A stretch of DNA of 54,425 nt from Phytophthora quininea (taxonomy: Eukaryota > Oomycota > Peronosporomycetes > Peronosporales > Peronosporaceae), in contig JAAVTG010000367.1 in assembly GCA_011947345.1 (NCBI GenBank), positions 1-54,425 on the forward strand, read 5' to 3'. The first letter of the stretch is position 1; every line of letters starts with the position of its first letter. Below the pieces are notes generated by a model. It had not been told where the DNA came from. It saw only the letters and a list, made by a program, of their open reading frames with translations, and did no database searches. Positions 1 to 12,099 of this stretch are shown piece by piece. The position numbers and the translations under genes are program-made.

Positions 1-1281
1 GTGTGTTAAGGTTTTCCATGTTGCTCACAGGCAAGTGAAGGCGGTACTCGGGGCCATAGTATTCGAAGTAGTCGTTGTACGGCATTGCATCAGGAATATC
101 GACGCCCACAAGCAGAGACGCTTCGTAACACCAGCAGCGCGCGACATTGCGCAGCGTATAGCCACCACCGCCTACCACAAGTGTGGGAGGTTGAAACTTT
201 TGACATACGCCACCGCGTCGGCGTGGCCCTTAGCAGACAGGTTAAAGCAACCAAGCCGATCTCCCGAGTGAGTCTGTGCCACACTGCAGCAGCACGGCGC
301 CCGGGGAAAAGTGCTCCATGACCTTGGAGATGACGCTGCGGAAGATGCTGGTGAAGCTCGTCGTCCATGCCGTCTCGGCAAGGGAAATTGACGGCGTAAT
401 GCTTGCCGTCTCCGTGGCCGATATCCTTGATGTCACCCGTGCCAGGAAAGTACTCTCCGTACTTGTGGAACGAGCAAGTCATGACGCGGTTGGTAGTGTA
501 AGCCTCCTCCACGCCGTCACCGTGGTGGATGTCAATGTCTATGTACAGCACGCGCGTGGGTTTTGAGCAACTCAAAATGCCCAGAACGCAGTCATTGACG
601 TAGCAGAAGCCCGACGCCTCCGAGCGCTTGCCGTGGTGCAGACCACCAGAGTAATTGATGACAATATCCGCCGAACCAGCGTTCAGCTTGGCGGCGCCGC
701 CGATCGATGCCGACGCGTAGAGCTGGCAGAACTCGCCGAGGCCGTCGAACACGGGGCAGTCCTCGCCCACGTTAAAGCGCTGCAGCTGGCGCAGGTACTC
801 GTGCATATTGTCGGGCGTGACGAGCCGCAGGAACTGAATGTAGTCGTCCGAGTGGAAGCGCGTGAGCTCGCTCCAGTCCACGAGTCGAGGCCGCTGCAAT
901 AAGAGAGGCGTGAGCAGCCGAGTTAGGGCCCGCCATGGAGAAGAAAAGGGAGGGGGCAGGGTACGTACGTAAACCTCCATGTGCTTGGTGAGGCCGTAGT
1001 TGGTGATGAGGTTGTGCGCCATGCGCACGCGGTGAGGCTGCAGACGCAGACGGATCCATTAGTTAGCACCTTTAGTAGGAATGAGTAGAATACTCGTACC
1101 TTCATGGGGTGGCTGGGGCCATAGTGATAGTTGCCGATCTCGGCTGGAGTAGGGAGAGAAGGTCAGACAGGGAGATCCAGAGGAGGGCACACAGCAAGCT
1201 CTCACAGTCGTAGAAGTAGGCGACGCGGCGCTTGGAGGCCACGGTGCCGCCGCTGTTGAGCGCCGCCGAGCTGCCGTTCAT
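1..1281 (-). CDS. Class I histone deacetylase (RPD3/HDAC1 type), 3' end outside window
   Basis: Zinc-dependent deacetylase that removes acetyl groups from histone lysines in the nucleus. Four exons can be placed on the minus strand: 1281-1206, 1143-1100, 1037-969 and 893 to the window edge, all with GT-AG introns. Splicing gives the family N-terminus with IGNYHYGP, then [10 protein letters not shown] and TRFHSDDYI. The active-site region is clear: [18 protein letters not shown] and [13 protein letters not shown], followed by [16 protein letters not shown]. Three frameshifts (near 345, 268 and 190), each explained by 1-2 missing bases, break exon 4, but the correct frames continue with [20 protein letters not shown] and [11 protein letters not shown], so the family match is secure. 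An upstream in-frame ATG at 1329 is an alternative start. It is divergent from the NAP1 gene. The protein stops short only because the window does. Confidence 0.93.
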
Positions 1282-1467
1282 GCTTCCGTTCCGCTTGGGG
1301 GTGGACAACTTGTGCTTTGTGTCGAGCATACAGCCAGCAATAGCGTACCAGGTAGTCATGGATTGTACCCGGTAGTCACGTAAGCAGCTGCTGCACGGGC
1401 CGTTGCCATCCACTTCGAGAAAGAGTGCTCTCCCCGCAGTCGTCGCACCAGCAGCAGCAGCAGCAGC
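1282..1467. promoter_or_regulatory. Shared upstream region of divergent HDAC and NAP1 genes
   Basis: Only 186 bp separate the HDAC start (minus, 1281) from the NAP1 start (plus, 1468), or 138 bp if HDAC starts at 1329. Any promoters for the two genes must lie here or inside the 5' coding ends, so this is probably bidirectional. I see no convincing TATA box. A GCA repeat (1451-1467) abuts the NAP1 ATG and probably lies in its leader. Confidence 0.5.
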
Positions 1468-2631
1468 ATGTCCGACAAGCCCGTGGAGCAAGACTCGGTG
1501 GTGGAGCTGGACCAGAACGACGGCCGCGGCTTCCAGCCCGTGGACAGCGTGGCCGAGCAGGTGGCGCAGCTGAACGTGGGCGGCGCGGCCGCCGAGGATG
1601 AGGAAGACGACCTGGCCAACCTGCCCAAGAACGTGCTGCTGCGCCTGGATGCGCTGCGCAAGCTGCAGGAGGCCCAGGCCGAGGTGGAGGAGGAGTTCGA
1701 GAAGGAGCGCAAGGCGCTGGAGCTCAAATACGAGAAGCTCTACCAGCCCTTCTACCAGCAGCGCGCCGACATCGTGTCGGGGCCAAGGAGGTGGTGGCCG
1801 TCATGGCCGCCACCGCGGAGCCCCAGGAGGGTGAGGCTGGCGAGACTGACGACGCGAAGGGCGTGCCCGGCTTCTGGCTGCGCGCCTTCATGAACCACTC
1901 GGTGCTGGCCGACCTCATCCAGGAGCGCGACCTGCCGGCCTTCGAGTTCCTCACGGACGTGCACTCGGTGAGCCACGAGGAGGACAATGGCTTCAAACTG
2001 AGCTTCGAGTTCGCGGAGAACCCCTTTTTCACCAACAAGACGCTGACCAAGGAGTACGACATCGGAGACGCCTCGGAGATGGGCGAGGCGGTGCTACGCA
2101 ACGTGACGGGCACTGTTATCGAGTGGAAGGAGGGCCAGAACCTGTGCGAGGTGACCAAGAAAGTCAAGCAGCGCGCCAAGGGCGGCAAGGGCGAGACCCG
2201 GGTCGTCAGCCGCACCGAGCCCTGCGAGAGCTTCTTCCAGTTCTTTACGCCCGTGGAGATGCCCTCGGAGGAGGACGACGAGGATGTGAGTGGGCCTCGT
2301 GTGCGTAGGAGTAAACATGTGGGTAGAATGCTAACTGTACTGTGTGTTGCAGAGCGAGATGATCATGCGCCAACTGAGCGGCGACTTCGAGATCGGCTTT
2401 ACGATCCACGAGACGATCATCCCGCAGGCTCTGCTGTGGTTCACGGGCGAGGCCGTCGAGGACGACTCGGACTACGACCCGGAGGAGGACGAGGACTACG
2501 AGGACTCAGACGAGGACTCGGACGACTCTGGCGACGACGCCCCCAAGCCGCGTCGGGGCAAGAAAAAGTTTCCCGCGCTTGAGGGCGGCGCCAACTCGAC
2601 CGAGAAGCCGCCCGAGTGCAAGAACCAGTAA
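1468..2631 (+). CDS. Nucleosome assembly protein 1-like histone chaperone
   Basis: NAP1/SET-family chaperone that binds H2A-H2B and H3-H4 and moves histones between cytoplasm and chromatin. Seen in order: an acidic N-terminus, a long dimerisation helix (LLRLDALRKLQEAQAEVEEE to KYEKLYQPFYQQRADIVSG), then the earmuff domain (GVPGFWLRAFMNH, DIPAFEFL-like DLPAFEFLTDV, GFKLSFEFAENPFFTNKTLTKEY), IEWKEG, CESFFQFFTP, DFEIGFTIHETIIPQAL, WFTGEA, a long Asp/Glu tail and the family-typical end PPECKNQ. A 67-bp intron (2286-2352, GT-AG) interrupts it, and one missing G near 1782 shifts the frame in IVSG-AKEVVAVM. Length (about 365 residues) fits the family. It is head-to-head with the HDAC gene. Confidence 0.93.
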
Positions 2632-2945
2632 GTTAGCACCTTCCCCACGACCGTGTATCTCGTTTTGAGGGCCACGACGTCGGCAGACGATTAAACGTTT
2701 ATATAAACCAGCGGCACCACCAGTATCTAGCTAGCAACTTGCTGTTGTTGACGCATGAATTGTAGCCGCACGGGCTGTGCGGTAAGCTCGCGGGATATCG
2801 CAAGGACGGACTCCCGTCAATGGATATTGGAGCTGTCGCCTTGAGCTCATGCAGCAAACACGAGGCTGGACTGCAAGAAGAGCAAGTTAAGCTTGCTGCT
2901 ACATCCTGTCTCACCGTCTCTCCATACAATTTTCGGTACATTTCG

Positions 2946-2961
2946 CTCATACCGCTTCTTG
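2946..2961 (+). promoter_or_regulatory. Candidate oomycete initiator (Inr) of the kinase gene
   Basis: GCTCATACCGCTTCTT resembles the oomycete core promoter Inr plus flanking element (GCTCATTYY-N-N-WTTTY). It sits 31-46 bp before the kinase ATG at 2992, the usual distance for short oomycete leaders. Motif match by eye only. Confidence 0.45.
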
Positions 2962-2991
2962 CCGCCTCCCGAGCCAACGCCGAAGCCTGCC

Positions 2992-4556
2992 ATGTCGGAG
3001 ACGTTCTCGTGCCGGATGACGACGGACCTGGGGCTCTTCGACTTCTTCCGCAGCCGCACGCTGTCGCTGGGCGGCCACCGCGCGTCTGCCTCGTCCGCGC
3101 AGCCCAAGAGCAGCCAAGCCACGCGTCCGCTGGCGCCGTCTGCCTCCATGCCGCCTCCCGCGCCCGTGTCGGCGCCAGCTGCGGCCGCCCTGGACTCGAT
3201 GACCACCACCGAGTCGGTCGAATCCCTGAACAACAACGACCACTGACGACGACGACGACGACTCGGACTCGGATTCGGCCTCCAGCAGCAGTAGCAGCAG
3301 CGTGGGCAGTGCCATCACCAAATACGAAGTGATTCGAGAGCTCGGACGCGGCGCCACGGCTGTCGTGCAGCTGGGCAAACTCCGTGAGGGGACGAGCTGG
3401 TGGCGCTCAAGGTGTTCAAGACGTCGCTGCTGCGCAAGATGCGCGAGGTGAAGCGCGTGGGGCGCCGCATGGTTGTGTCCACGGCGCTGGACAAGGTGCA
3501 GGTGGAGATCGCCATCATGAAGAAGCTGCACCACCCTAACCTGCTCAACCAACCTCTCGAAGTGTTCGACGATGACACGGAGACGCTCGTGCTCATGCTC
3601 GAGTACGCGCCGTCCGGGCAGGTGATGCAGTGGTTCCCCGAGGAAAAGGTCTACCGGAGGACCAACAGCAAGAGTGGCGACTGCTTTGGCGAGGAAGAGC
3701 TGCGTCTCTGTGTACGCCAGCTGCTGCTTGGACTCGAGTACCTGCACGAGAACAACATTTGCCACCGCGACTTGAAGCCTGAGAACATTTTGGTGGGCCA
3801 GGACGGCACGTTCAAGATCGCCGATTTCGGTGTAGCCCATTTCTTCGAGGAAGACGGCAAGCAAGCGGAAGAAACTGGCGCAAAGAACGCTGCGAAGCCT
3901 CGCAAGAAAGGCTATGTGTCCTCGACTGCTGGAACATACGCCTTCATGGGCCCTGAGACGCTCAAGGGCGGTGAGTACAGCGCTTACGCTGCGGATGTGT
4001 GGGCGCTCGGCGTCACGATCCACGCGTTGGCCTACGGCACGATTCCGTTTTACGACCCCGACGTCGTGACGCTGTTCGAGATGATTGAGAAGCAGCCTAT
4101 TGAGATTGAGGCGCAGTCAAACAACGACGGCGCGTCGGAGGGCCTCATGCAGCTGTTGTATGGGCTTTTGGAGAAGGACCCGGAGAAGCGCTGGTCGCTG
4201 CAGAAGTGCAAGGAGCACCCGTGGGTCCTGGAAGGGCTTTCTGAGGGTGAGAAGAAGGCGTATGTTGAGACGAGCTACGAGGCAGTGACCGTGGGGCCAG
4301 AAGACCTGGCGTTGGCCGTGACCCGCGTGACGTCTCTGAGTGTGATTCTCCGCGTAAAACTGGGCGCCAACAAGTGGAAGCGCAGAGCTATGCGGACGCT
4401 GGAGGACCGGCGACGATCACTACAGGAGGGCGGGGAAGCTTTGGCGAGTCGCCGTCGGCGCGCTTCTCGAGCGTCGACGTCCCAGAGACGAACGAGTCCG
4501 AGACAAAGCCGCCTGCAAGGGTCGAGGCAGTGTCGAACAACCAGCTGGAGATTTAG
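2992..4556 (+). CDS. CAMKK-like serine/threonine protein kinase
   Basis: Protein kinase of the CAMKK/SNF1-activating type, expected to phosphorylate the activation loop of AMPK/SnRK-like kinases (inference from family). The N-terminus is Ser/Pro/Ala-rich with an Asp and Ser run. The kinase domain shows a glycine loop ELGRGATAVVQLG (about 3339-3377), catalytic Lys in VALKV (3409-3411), HPNLLNQPLEVFDDD, HRDLKPEN (from 3763), DFG (from 3823), activation loop TAGTYAFMGPETL with GPE in place of APE, and DVWALGVTIHAL. After the C-lobe come a basic segment and an acidic Ser/Thr-rich tail ending SNNQLEI. Frameshifts near 3243, 3393 and 4430 are each explained by 1-2 missing bases. The start was chosen as the first ATG after the Inr-like site. 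CAMKK placement rests on the loop and subdomain VIII-IX wording, not on a tree. Confidence 0.85.
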
Positions 4557-4799
4557 AGAGCTGCCGATTGCAGCCGGACGCTGGGAAGAGAAGAGAGCGT
4601 ATGTAGCATTCATAAAAGTCGAATTGATCTTTAACCAGAAGCACAGGGAGATCTTGCCGAATAGATATTATATTCAATCTCGTATGTGGTCCATTGAATC
4701 GGAGAGGGACATCTATGACTGTGCACACCTATGCGTATATCTCGACATCTCAAGCCTCCTGCGTCTAGCCGTTGACTTTGTGACATCGAACGGGTTGCA

Positions 4800-5013
4800 G
4801 GAATCAATACTTTCGAGGTCTAACATGGACAAATCCCTCTACAAGAATGTCGTCGGTCAGGAGGTATGTAGTCTTAAGAAGAAGTCCGACAAGACCCAGC
4901 GAGACCACTCCAACACAATGCTGCATCTGCGGACCTTACCTACGTACCGACATCAGACAATATCGCGGATCTCTTCACCAAGTGTAGTGTTTCACGTAAA
5001 GTAAACACGTGCG
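4800..5013 (+). pseudogene. Ty1/copia RNase H C-terminal relic
   Basis: At 4941-4985 one frame reads YVPTSDNIADLFTK, the hallmark at the end of copia RNase H domains (the y-v-p-t-x-d-n-i-A-D-x-x-T-K motif). Downstream the frame runs on without other recognisable domains. Upstream reading frames are broken and I could not extend the match to reverse transcriptase. The relic lies 250 bp past the kinase stop, so it marks the left edge of the repeat tract. Confidence 0.5.
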
Positions 5014-8000
5014 GTGGGAGTTGGCGGACTCCTGGTAGTTGTTGCCGTTGGTGTATTGAGCAAATGTCAAAGCGAGCAAAGTTGGAGGATTGCTGTCTAG
5101 CCTACTTGCGCAGCTCTTTATGAGATACTGGATTCTCAACACACGCCATTGACCAGGCGGTGCCCACGCATGCCGATAAGGTATGGCGTCGTATCTTACT
5201 CATTGCAGCTGTAGGCGAGGCTTTCATGATAGCGCCCTGCACTACACCAAGGTGTTGGGCCCTCAGAGGTTTGAACATTTGCGGACAATGCTTGGAGTTG
5301 AAGAAGTGGTTGGACAACAGAGCACGGCGCACCAAGGCAGAAATGCGGGTGTGCATACTGACGGTCCGACTGCATAAGTTTCGCGATCAACAAAGCGGCG
5401 TAGGTTCCGGGGAGTATGAGACTTCTGTCGAAGCTTGGGACGCCATTTGTCCGAGCCCGGGAAGTCTCGTCGTCGATGCCGTGAAAAGCCAAGATTGATT
5501 GATGGTGGCGAGGCAAAGGTAGGTTTATGGCTGGGGCTTTCCCTTCCTCGCACTGTGTGGTTGGCAGGTGACTAGGTATAGCAGATAAATGAACAAGAAG
5601 TCGATGCCGATTGAAAGAGATATGACGAAGATAAATGATCCGACAATCCCTTACCAAGCGCTCATCGGCTGTCTGCAATACTTAGTCAGCTACTGGAAGC
5701 CGTTTGTCACTGCACTGAGCAATTAACTTACTAATAAACTTACTAATAAACGTGGAGATCCTTCTTTGATATCTGCTGTTGTGAGCTGTCCGAACATTGA
5801 GCGCCATTCCCCACGATTTCATCTTCAGCAAGATTGTCGGGCAGCCCACTCGCATACATGATTCTTAAAAGGCCTGTGTGCCTCTAGGAGGTGGCGAATA
5901 GGGAGCTGAGCATCTTATTCCAGCACCGCACTGTGGACAAATGGGCGGAGTCGCTCGTAAAAGTCGGGGCGGCACCGGTCGATAGTGGTTGATCTGCCAG
6001 GCATAGATGACGACGAGACAGAGACCAAGGACGGCAGTGGCGAGACAGCAATGATGAAGGACACGCCGCTGCACGTGAAAGACGGCAAAGAATAGGACGG
6101 GGTTCGACAGAGGAGATGGAGAGCGTCCATCACGGACGTTGAATATGGTTGACTGTGGAAGATCGACGGACGGAAGGCACAACGGGTAAGTATTCAAGAG
6201 TCAAGACAAGACGAGCGGGTGACAAGGATGAAGACTAAGGAGACAGCAGCGACAGCCGGAGTGGCACGACGAGAATGAGGATTCAAGGCGCACGCAAGAG
6301 CAGTAGGCTAGGGAGTAGCTAGGCGGCGGCGGTAGCTAGGAGGGCTCTGCTGCGCGGTTACACCGCATCCCTCAGTCTTGATTTGGGTCGGTTGGTGCCG
6401 GATAAAAGACTAACAAGTGAGTGGTTCAGCGACCGAGAGGGTCGGCTACCACGAGACTTGAGGACGAGGGTGGTTCCGCAAGGGGCTACAAGAGAGGTAG
6501 CACGCGAGTCTCCGTGATCTTGTGGTCGGCTATCGACGTGGCAGGGCCGGATAGTATTGCGATCGGTCATCGGAGCACACAGCCACAGGTAAGGGAGGCA
6601 GCAGTAAGGAGGGAAGAGGAACGAAGTGACGGACACAGTAGACAGAGGACTCGGTCGGTGGTTTGCGACCACCGGGGACGGACTGGGGCCGTGTGTGCCC
6701 TGGTACCGGAAAGAGTGAGTCTTTGTGGACTAAGATGGCTCTGGGGTACGATATATATGCGTGTGAGTGAACCAGCCATATTTGCAGAGGACGACCGTCG
6801 CCGTGCTGGCGAGGCGGTGCCGATAATGTCCTCAGCCGTCAATAGTCTCTGTGGACACCTGCTCGTCGGAGCCTTCGGTGTAGCGCCGTCAAGGAGGACG
6901 GTTATGCGTGTTAACGCGCCTGTTTCTATGAGTACCCTACGTGTGTGTGGACCCTATGGTCTGCTGTGCTGAGTCGTGGGAGTGGCCAAGAGAACACCGA
7001 CAACACTACCGCTTGGTGGATAGGAATATTGTAGGTTTTGTTGGCAACGATGAAAATCGGTTTTGGGCCAGAGCAGGACGTAGTGTGTGGTGACGCCGTG
7101 CGAAGAGCTGGGTCAAAAACAAGCAAATGTCTCCTCGACTATTGCTCGGGCTGGATAACCTTACGTTTCAACGCTGTATAGCTCCCATAGTTAAGCACCC
7201 CTCTGTTAGGATATCGATAAAGTTTTATGCCTGTAGTCCTATAGAGGAGGGAGGGGATATTATATAGGGCTTGTATGGAGTGGTCATTCGGGAACCGACA
7301 ATTATTTATTAAGCGTATATTCTGATGGGGGGTATAGAAGGGTTTGTCTTTAGATTCTCTTGTTCAGAGACACGACAAATACATCGATTGCTTCGGTGAC
7401 CACTTTTGGTTTTTCTACCTGCTCCACACTCGACCTTTTCCTACTCCCGCGCTCGCCCCAGGCTCCTCTTTCCACCGCTTCGCTACTCTACTCAACTACA
7501 CAAGGCAAGCTCTACGTGTGGTCATCACTTCGAAAAGCCATCGAAGAAGGTGCCGAGGTTCCACTAGCGCATCTGATAGATACCCAAAACTCCACCAGCA
7601 CAGACACCTGCTTAGAGCCCACTAAAAACACAATCTAACACCGGCAGCATCGCCATGCAGCTGTACGCAGAGCACGAGAAATTAAATCAGCCACCTCTCT
7701 AGAGCTTCGATCTCACAGTACTTTAAGACCTAAGAGAGGCGCCATGCCAACCGGGCGCAGCGGAGGTCTGTCAGGGGACGGCGCGTAGACTGAATGTGTA
7801 TGTCTAAGTAGTAGGTTTTATCTAATATGCACGGGATCCGTTCCCACCACGAGCGAAGCGAAGTACTTCGTGCAAATGCCGCGCAACTGAGGAGCGTGAG
7901 TGACCACAATCATGTGTGTATTTCTATAATTTAAAACTGTAGTATCAGACACATAACCTGATAAAACCCAGACCTGGGGTACAGACCAGACCCGCAAACA

Positions 8001-8776
8001 AATCAGGTTTCCCGGAAAACCACGACGCGACTCGCGAGCTCCTGGAACATGTGAAGGGGATTTTCCCAGTTGATGATACTGATGAGTGGTTATCGTTAGT
8101 GACAACGCAAATGCGATTCGGATTTTAGTGGCAAATGTGTTCAACAGTTCTTCAAGCGTTCGGTAAGATATGTTCCATGTCGTGCAGCGCTTTACGGATA
8201 AAGTAAAGGGCAAGATGGAAAAGAAGGTTCTGTCAAAGCAGCTGCATCATGCTTTGTTTCCGGTTGATAGGGGAACTGCGGACCACCTGAAGAAGTAAGA
8301 GCGAGTTTACAAGTGTTTCTCAAAGCGTCTCACGCAGCGACATCACGAGTAGCAGCAAAAATGAAGTGGCAGCACAGTGGAACAACGAGGCTATTGGTTT
8401 GTGGAAAGCAATGTGTACAGCAAAGGTGGAGGCCAAGACGTTCGAATTGTATCTACACGTCAGCTCGAAGGGTCCCACTCCGCACTGAAGATAGCATTGG
8501 CTCGGTGCGTGTCTGGTGCGGATACTGGACTTATTCATTCTGCAGCACAACCTAAAGATTGAGTCAAAATATGGACGAAATCCACCACTGCAACACCGAC
8601 CTCCTCAAGTTAGCGTAAACAGTCATATTATGCCATGGAGTAATAGCAGTATCTCCACAAAATGAATTAAACCTCGTCATGTCCAAACCGCTGCGACAAC
8701 CGGCGTACTAAGCCTCGACAGCACTCGACTCCGATTATACACAGTGGCAGCAGTTTGAGACGATATAAAGCGATAC
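5014..8776. other. Long gene-poor tract, no recognised gene
   Basis: Contains only short ORFs (for example 5160-5498, 6421-6972, 7360-7638 and 8377-8562, all plus) with no family I recognise. The 8377-8562 frame reads STRQLEGSHSALKIALARC, which vaguely resembles the end of MULE-type transposases, but too little is present to call. Likely decayed repeats. Confidence 0.4.
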
Positions 8777-9525
8777 TGTGGCGAAGCGGTTTTCCGGAAA
8801 TGCGGTCGATATGGGTACATCGCGGAAGCAATGCGACAACATCCAGCGGCATGTATAGAAACGGTGCAGATGATAGGTTTTAGGATGAGATCTCCATGGA
8901 TCCACTCATAATTTGTTTAATACAGAGTCGAATTTGCCTCGTACACCACAAGTGCCCTTCCTAGCGCTTAAGACCACGGGATCTACATTGGCCCAGTCAA
9001 GCTACGTCGGGATCATCGCGGATCAAACAGTGCTCGGGTGATCTGGATAGTATTTTGGCTAGATCCACTCGCAACCTGGATCCATTAGTACCAAGTGCGG
9101 ATCCAAAGTCTACTGGAGTTGCTAATTGGCCAGGACGACTGATCGACCCTCAACCTCCCCCAAGATCACGCTATTTGAAGCGTCAAGTAAGGAAAAGGAA
9201 GACAACACACCCCTCAAGGCTACCCCCACCTGGATCGAAGATCCAAGCCCCAGATCCAGGTAGATCCAAGCGATTACTGGTCTGGTAAATATTCAAGGAC
9301 GCAGAGTGAATATTCCCACGCTGCTCCTGACCTCCCTCATCTCGCCAAGACGTTCGAGTTTCATAGATCAAGCATCCTCGAAGCACCCGAAGAGCAGATC
9401 CAGCCCGCCGACGGGTACACAAGGTGAGCACACTTCAGCATCCCCACGGATATCAGGGTACCCCCTCCGTTAGTCGGTGTCTGGGCGTAGTGGAAGCGGA
9501 TTTTGATAAATCCCGCTACACCACA
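8777..9525 (+). repeat. LTR-like repeat B, complete copy with target-site duplication
   Basis: The 749-bp unit begins TGTGGCGAAGCGG and ends CCGCTACACCACA, near-perfect inverted termini with TG...CA ends. It is flanked on both sides by ATAC (8773-8776 and 9526-9529), or ATACT if the first T is counted in the duplication. This fits a solo LTR of a retroelement making 4-5 bp duplications. Partial copies occur at 21007-21301 (5' part) and 40331-40903 (3' part). This copy lacks about 120 bp present in the 21-kb copy. Confidence 0.75.
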
Positions 9526-9529
9526 ATAC

Positions 9530-10525
9530 TCGTACACTGAAAGAAAATCTTCAACACTCGCCACCACAGCAACAACAAGCGCGAGCTTTTGGTCAAGCAA
9601 GTTGCCTTCACGGGGAGTGGCAAGATGCCTAAAGCTGCATTCTTCAATTCTCGATGTCTCACCGAACTGGGTTATGAAGTTGCTGCGAGCTTCTCAGGCA
9701 AGTGCACCAGGATCAGAGCCATGTTCGGGCAGATTGTGCTATCGCCACGACTATCATGTAAAACATCGTCGTTTCATCGAACTGAAACTACAAGCTAAAG
9801 CTAAATCGGCGCATCTTTGCCACGTGACCGACCGAAGTCTAAAACGTTTCCACTTTACGGAAACCGATCCGTGCATTGAAAGCTCTTCACGCGAGCAGGG
9901 GCAGCGGATACAGTTTTTGCAGAACTCTGGAATATGTCAAGATTGCAAACAGGTATTTGCATGACCTATGACTATACGTGCTTGGTATTGCACAAGAACA
10001 TCCAAAAGCCCGAGCGGCACCACTCGCGCGTCGGGATGATGTCAAGTACAAATCGAATCAAAACGCCGACTCGGAGATCAAAACACCCGCGATTCTCTCT
10101 AGCATTTAACCCAGCAAAATCTGTTGTGTGGCGGCACCAGCAGATTCTCCTCCGATAGCTCATTCTCGTGGTTAGCCTACAGACGAAGCCCGGCCCGCGT
10201 TGCCATCTCTACCCTCCCAAGCATGTTCTCTAGCGACTACAAGTATCAGCACAGTGCCATGGATTTTACAAGAACACTCACATTCAAGAAACTACTGATA
10301 CCCCAGCTGCGAAGGAGACACAACATTACAATGTGTCGATCGAGAAGGTGTCGTGTTTGCCCAAGCGCGAACTCCACAGCGCCCTGGAGCTGTCGCACTG
10401 GAACCGCTTGAGTACAGTAAAAATATAACCCTCGTCTTGCAATTCGCACATGGAGTTGATGTGGTAGAAAGTCGTACCAGATAACTGCATAGATCTTTCA
10501 ATTATTACGAACTAAAGTGTTTTGC
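9530..10525. other. Gene-poor tract between repeat B and the protease relic
   Basis: Short ORFs at 9503-9964 and 9589-9798 (plus) show no recognised domain. On the minus strand at 10246-10501 some residues could be a decayed continuation of the Ulp1-like domain just upstream, but stops and frame changes prevent a firm call. Confidence 0.35.
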
Positions 10526-10828
10526 TTAGAAGATTGGAAGCAGCACGTACTTATAAGCAGACCAGTCGAGGTCTCCAGTAACTTCGTCTATCAGATCTCC
10601 ACTCACACGAGGCTCATAAGCATTAGCAATCTCTTCATAAAAAGTAGTTCCAAGCGGGAAAATCAATCCAGAAGCACTCTGCATGTGCTTATAAATGAGA
10701 ACATCAATGACACGATTTGTCACCCACTCACCGGACGCTAGACTATCAAAGTCGTCTTGACGCAGCGGAATTCTTCTCAATTCACGTTCCCGACTTTTTA
10801 ATGGAAAATTCACCAGCGCGGTGAGCAC
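10526..10828 (-). pseudogene. Ulp1/SUMO-protease-like (C48) fragment
   Basis: The frame reads RRIPLRQDDFDSLASGEWVTN-RVIDVLIYK, matching the W-L-N/T-D-x-x-I core that opens C48 peptidase domains, and LDWSAYKYVLLPIF, matching the strand before the catalytic HW. A stop follows immediately, so the catalytic His, Asp and Cys region is not read in frame. Large oomycete families of such proteases are often carried by or next to transposons. No intact start is evident. Probably a transposon-borne relic. Confidence 0.5.
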
Positions 10829-12060
10829 AGGGACATCAGGATCGCGTCTTTTCCTAAGCGGTTGTGCTATCTTGGATCTGACGTTGCGGTTTTGTTGGTG
10901 GTGCGACTGATTTTCTTGGGGGTTTGAGAGACGCTATTGGAGCTGGACTCAGATTCTCGACAACATCCAGCACGCTTGTAGTATCGCTATTATGGCCTTC
11001 GTCGTCGCTGTGTTCATCACCAAAATCAGCATTTATGTCATTCTATTCGCGCCCAGTTCCCCTTCTACTATCCACGCAATTAGGTTTCCCAGCATTACTA
11101 CCATCAGCATCTGAATCAGATTCAGATTCTAAAGAACCTTCCTCGGCTACTCTGTGCTGTCCATTGGGACCACACGGGCTGTCATTATACCTCTGAATTT
11201 CCTGCTGTGCTGCGTGAATTCAATCGCTCGGATTGGACGTTCCATGGCAATGGCATGTGGTGGCGATCTGCTATATCAGAAACTGCGCTAAGACTGCCCC
11301 AAATTACGGTGGTGGTCAGCTCGAATTTTGGACAGAGCTCTTACCGCTGCGGCCTCGAATCGAACCTATAAAGCGTTTTATCCAAGCTTCTTGGGCTCCA
11401 ACCTTCCTATCTTGAAACTCTGCGATGTTATTCCGAGCGTAGTTCAGCAATTCGCTCCATGAGCAAGTCCCGCCGTTTTTATGACACGCGTTGTAAAGAT
11501 CGAGAACTCCGAGCTCGTGTGCTTTCCGGCGATGCTTGCGACCCCCTTATAAACGGTACCGGTTTCCCATTATCTCAAGCCAAGCTGGATCATCTAGGAA
11601 CTTCCAAAATGAGCGTTTCCATCCGGACAGGGTCCCTTTTGGCGTCTTCAGTTCCCTACCAGCCTGCCTCTCGCCCCACTCAGGATGGCCCCTCCAGGTC
11701 TTCAGTTTTGCAATAGGTTCCTGTGCGCATTGTCGTGTCTTGCCCTCCATTCACAACGTCGATCGTGCGGAAAGCTCCTTCTTCCGATACGTGTCGTTTT
11801 GACGCGTATATTTTTATAGCATCGCAGTAAATCTTTCGACGCGAGAAAAAGCGACTTTTACTAGGGTCTTTCCACCACTTGCTTCCCCACCGTAGTTCCG
11901 TTTCTTGAACCGAGATCCGACCCCCAACACCACGGGTATATTCTAACGATAGCTGGTCTACTGTCTACAATGAACGGCTTAAACGGAGTTCAGCTCTGGA
12001 CGGCTCTGGTATTACTGGTGATAGTTTCTCTTGACAGCGTACTGGTACTTGACTAAGATA
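10829..12060. other. Gene-poor tract with a short conserved-looking ORF
   Basis: Mostly uninformative. A minus-strand ORF at 11547-11750 is rich in Trp, Lys and Arg (WRGHPEWGERQAGRELKTPKG) and looks coding rather than random, but I cannot assign it. It may belong to the same decayed element as the Ulp1-like fragment downstream of it on that strand. Confidence 0.3.
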
Positions 12061-12099
12061 GTGGGAGACTTCTACGTCATCGACTAGAGAAATTTATTC

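Noticed and set aside
7140..7340. 5S rRNA or tRNA gene
   Set aside because: No internal promoter boxes in the right spacing and no cloverleaf could be drawn.
8377..8562. MULE transposase end
   Set aside because: The phrase STRQLEGSHSALK is suggestive, but no catalytic part or zinc finger could be found nearby.
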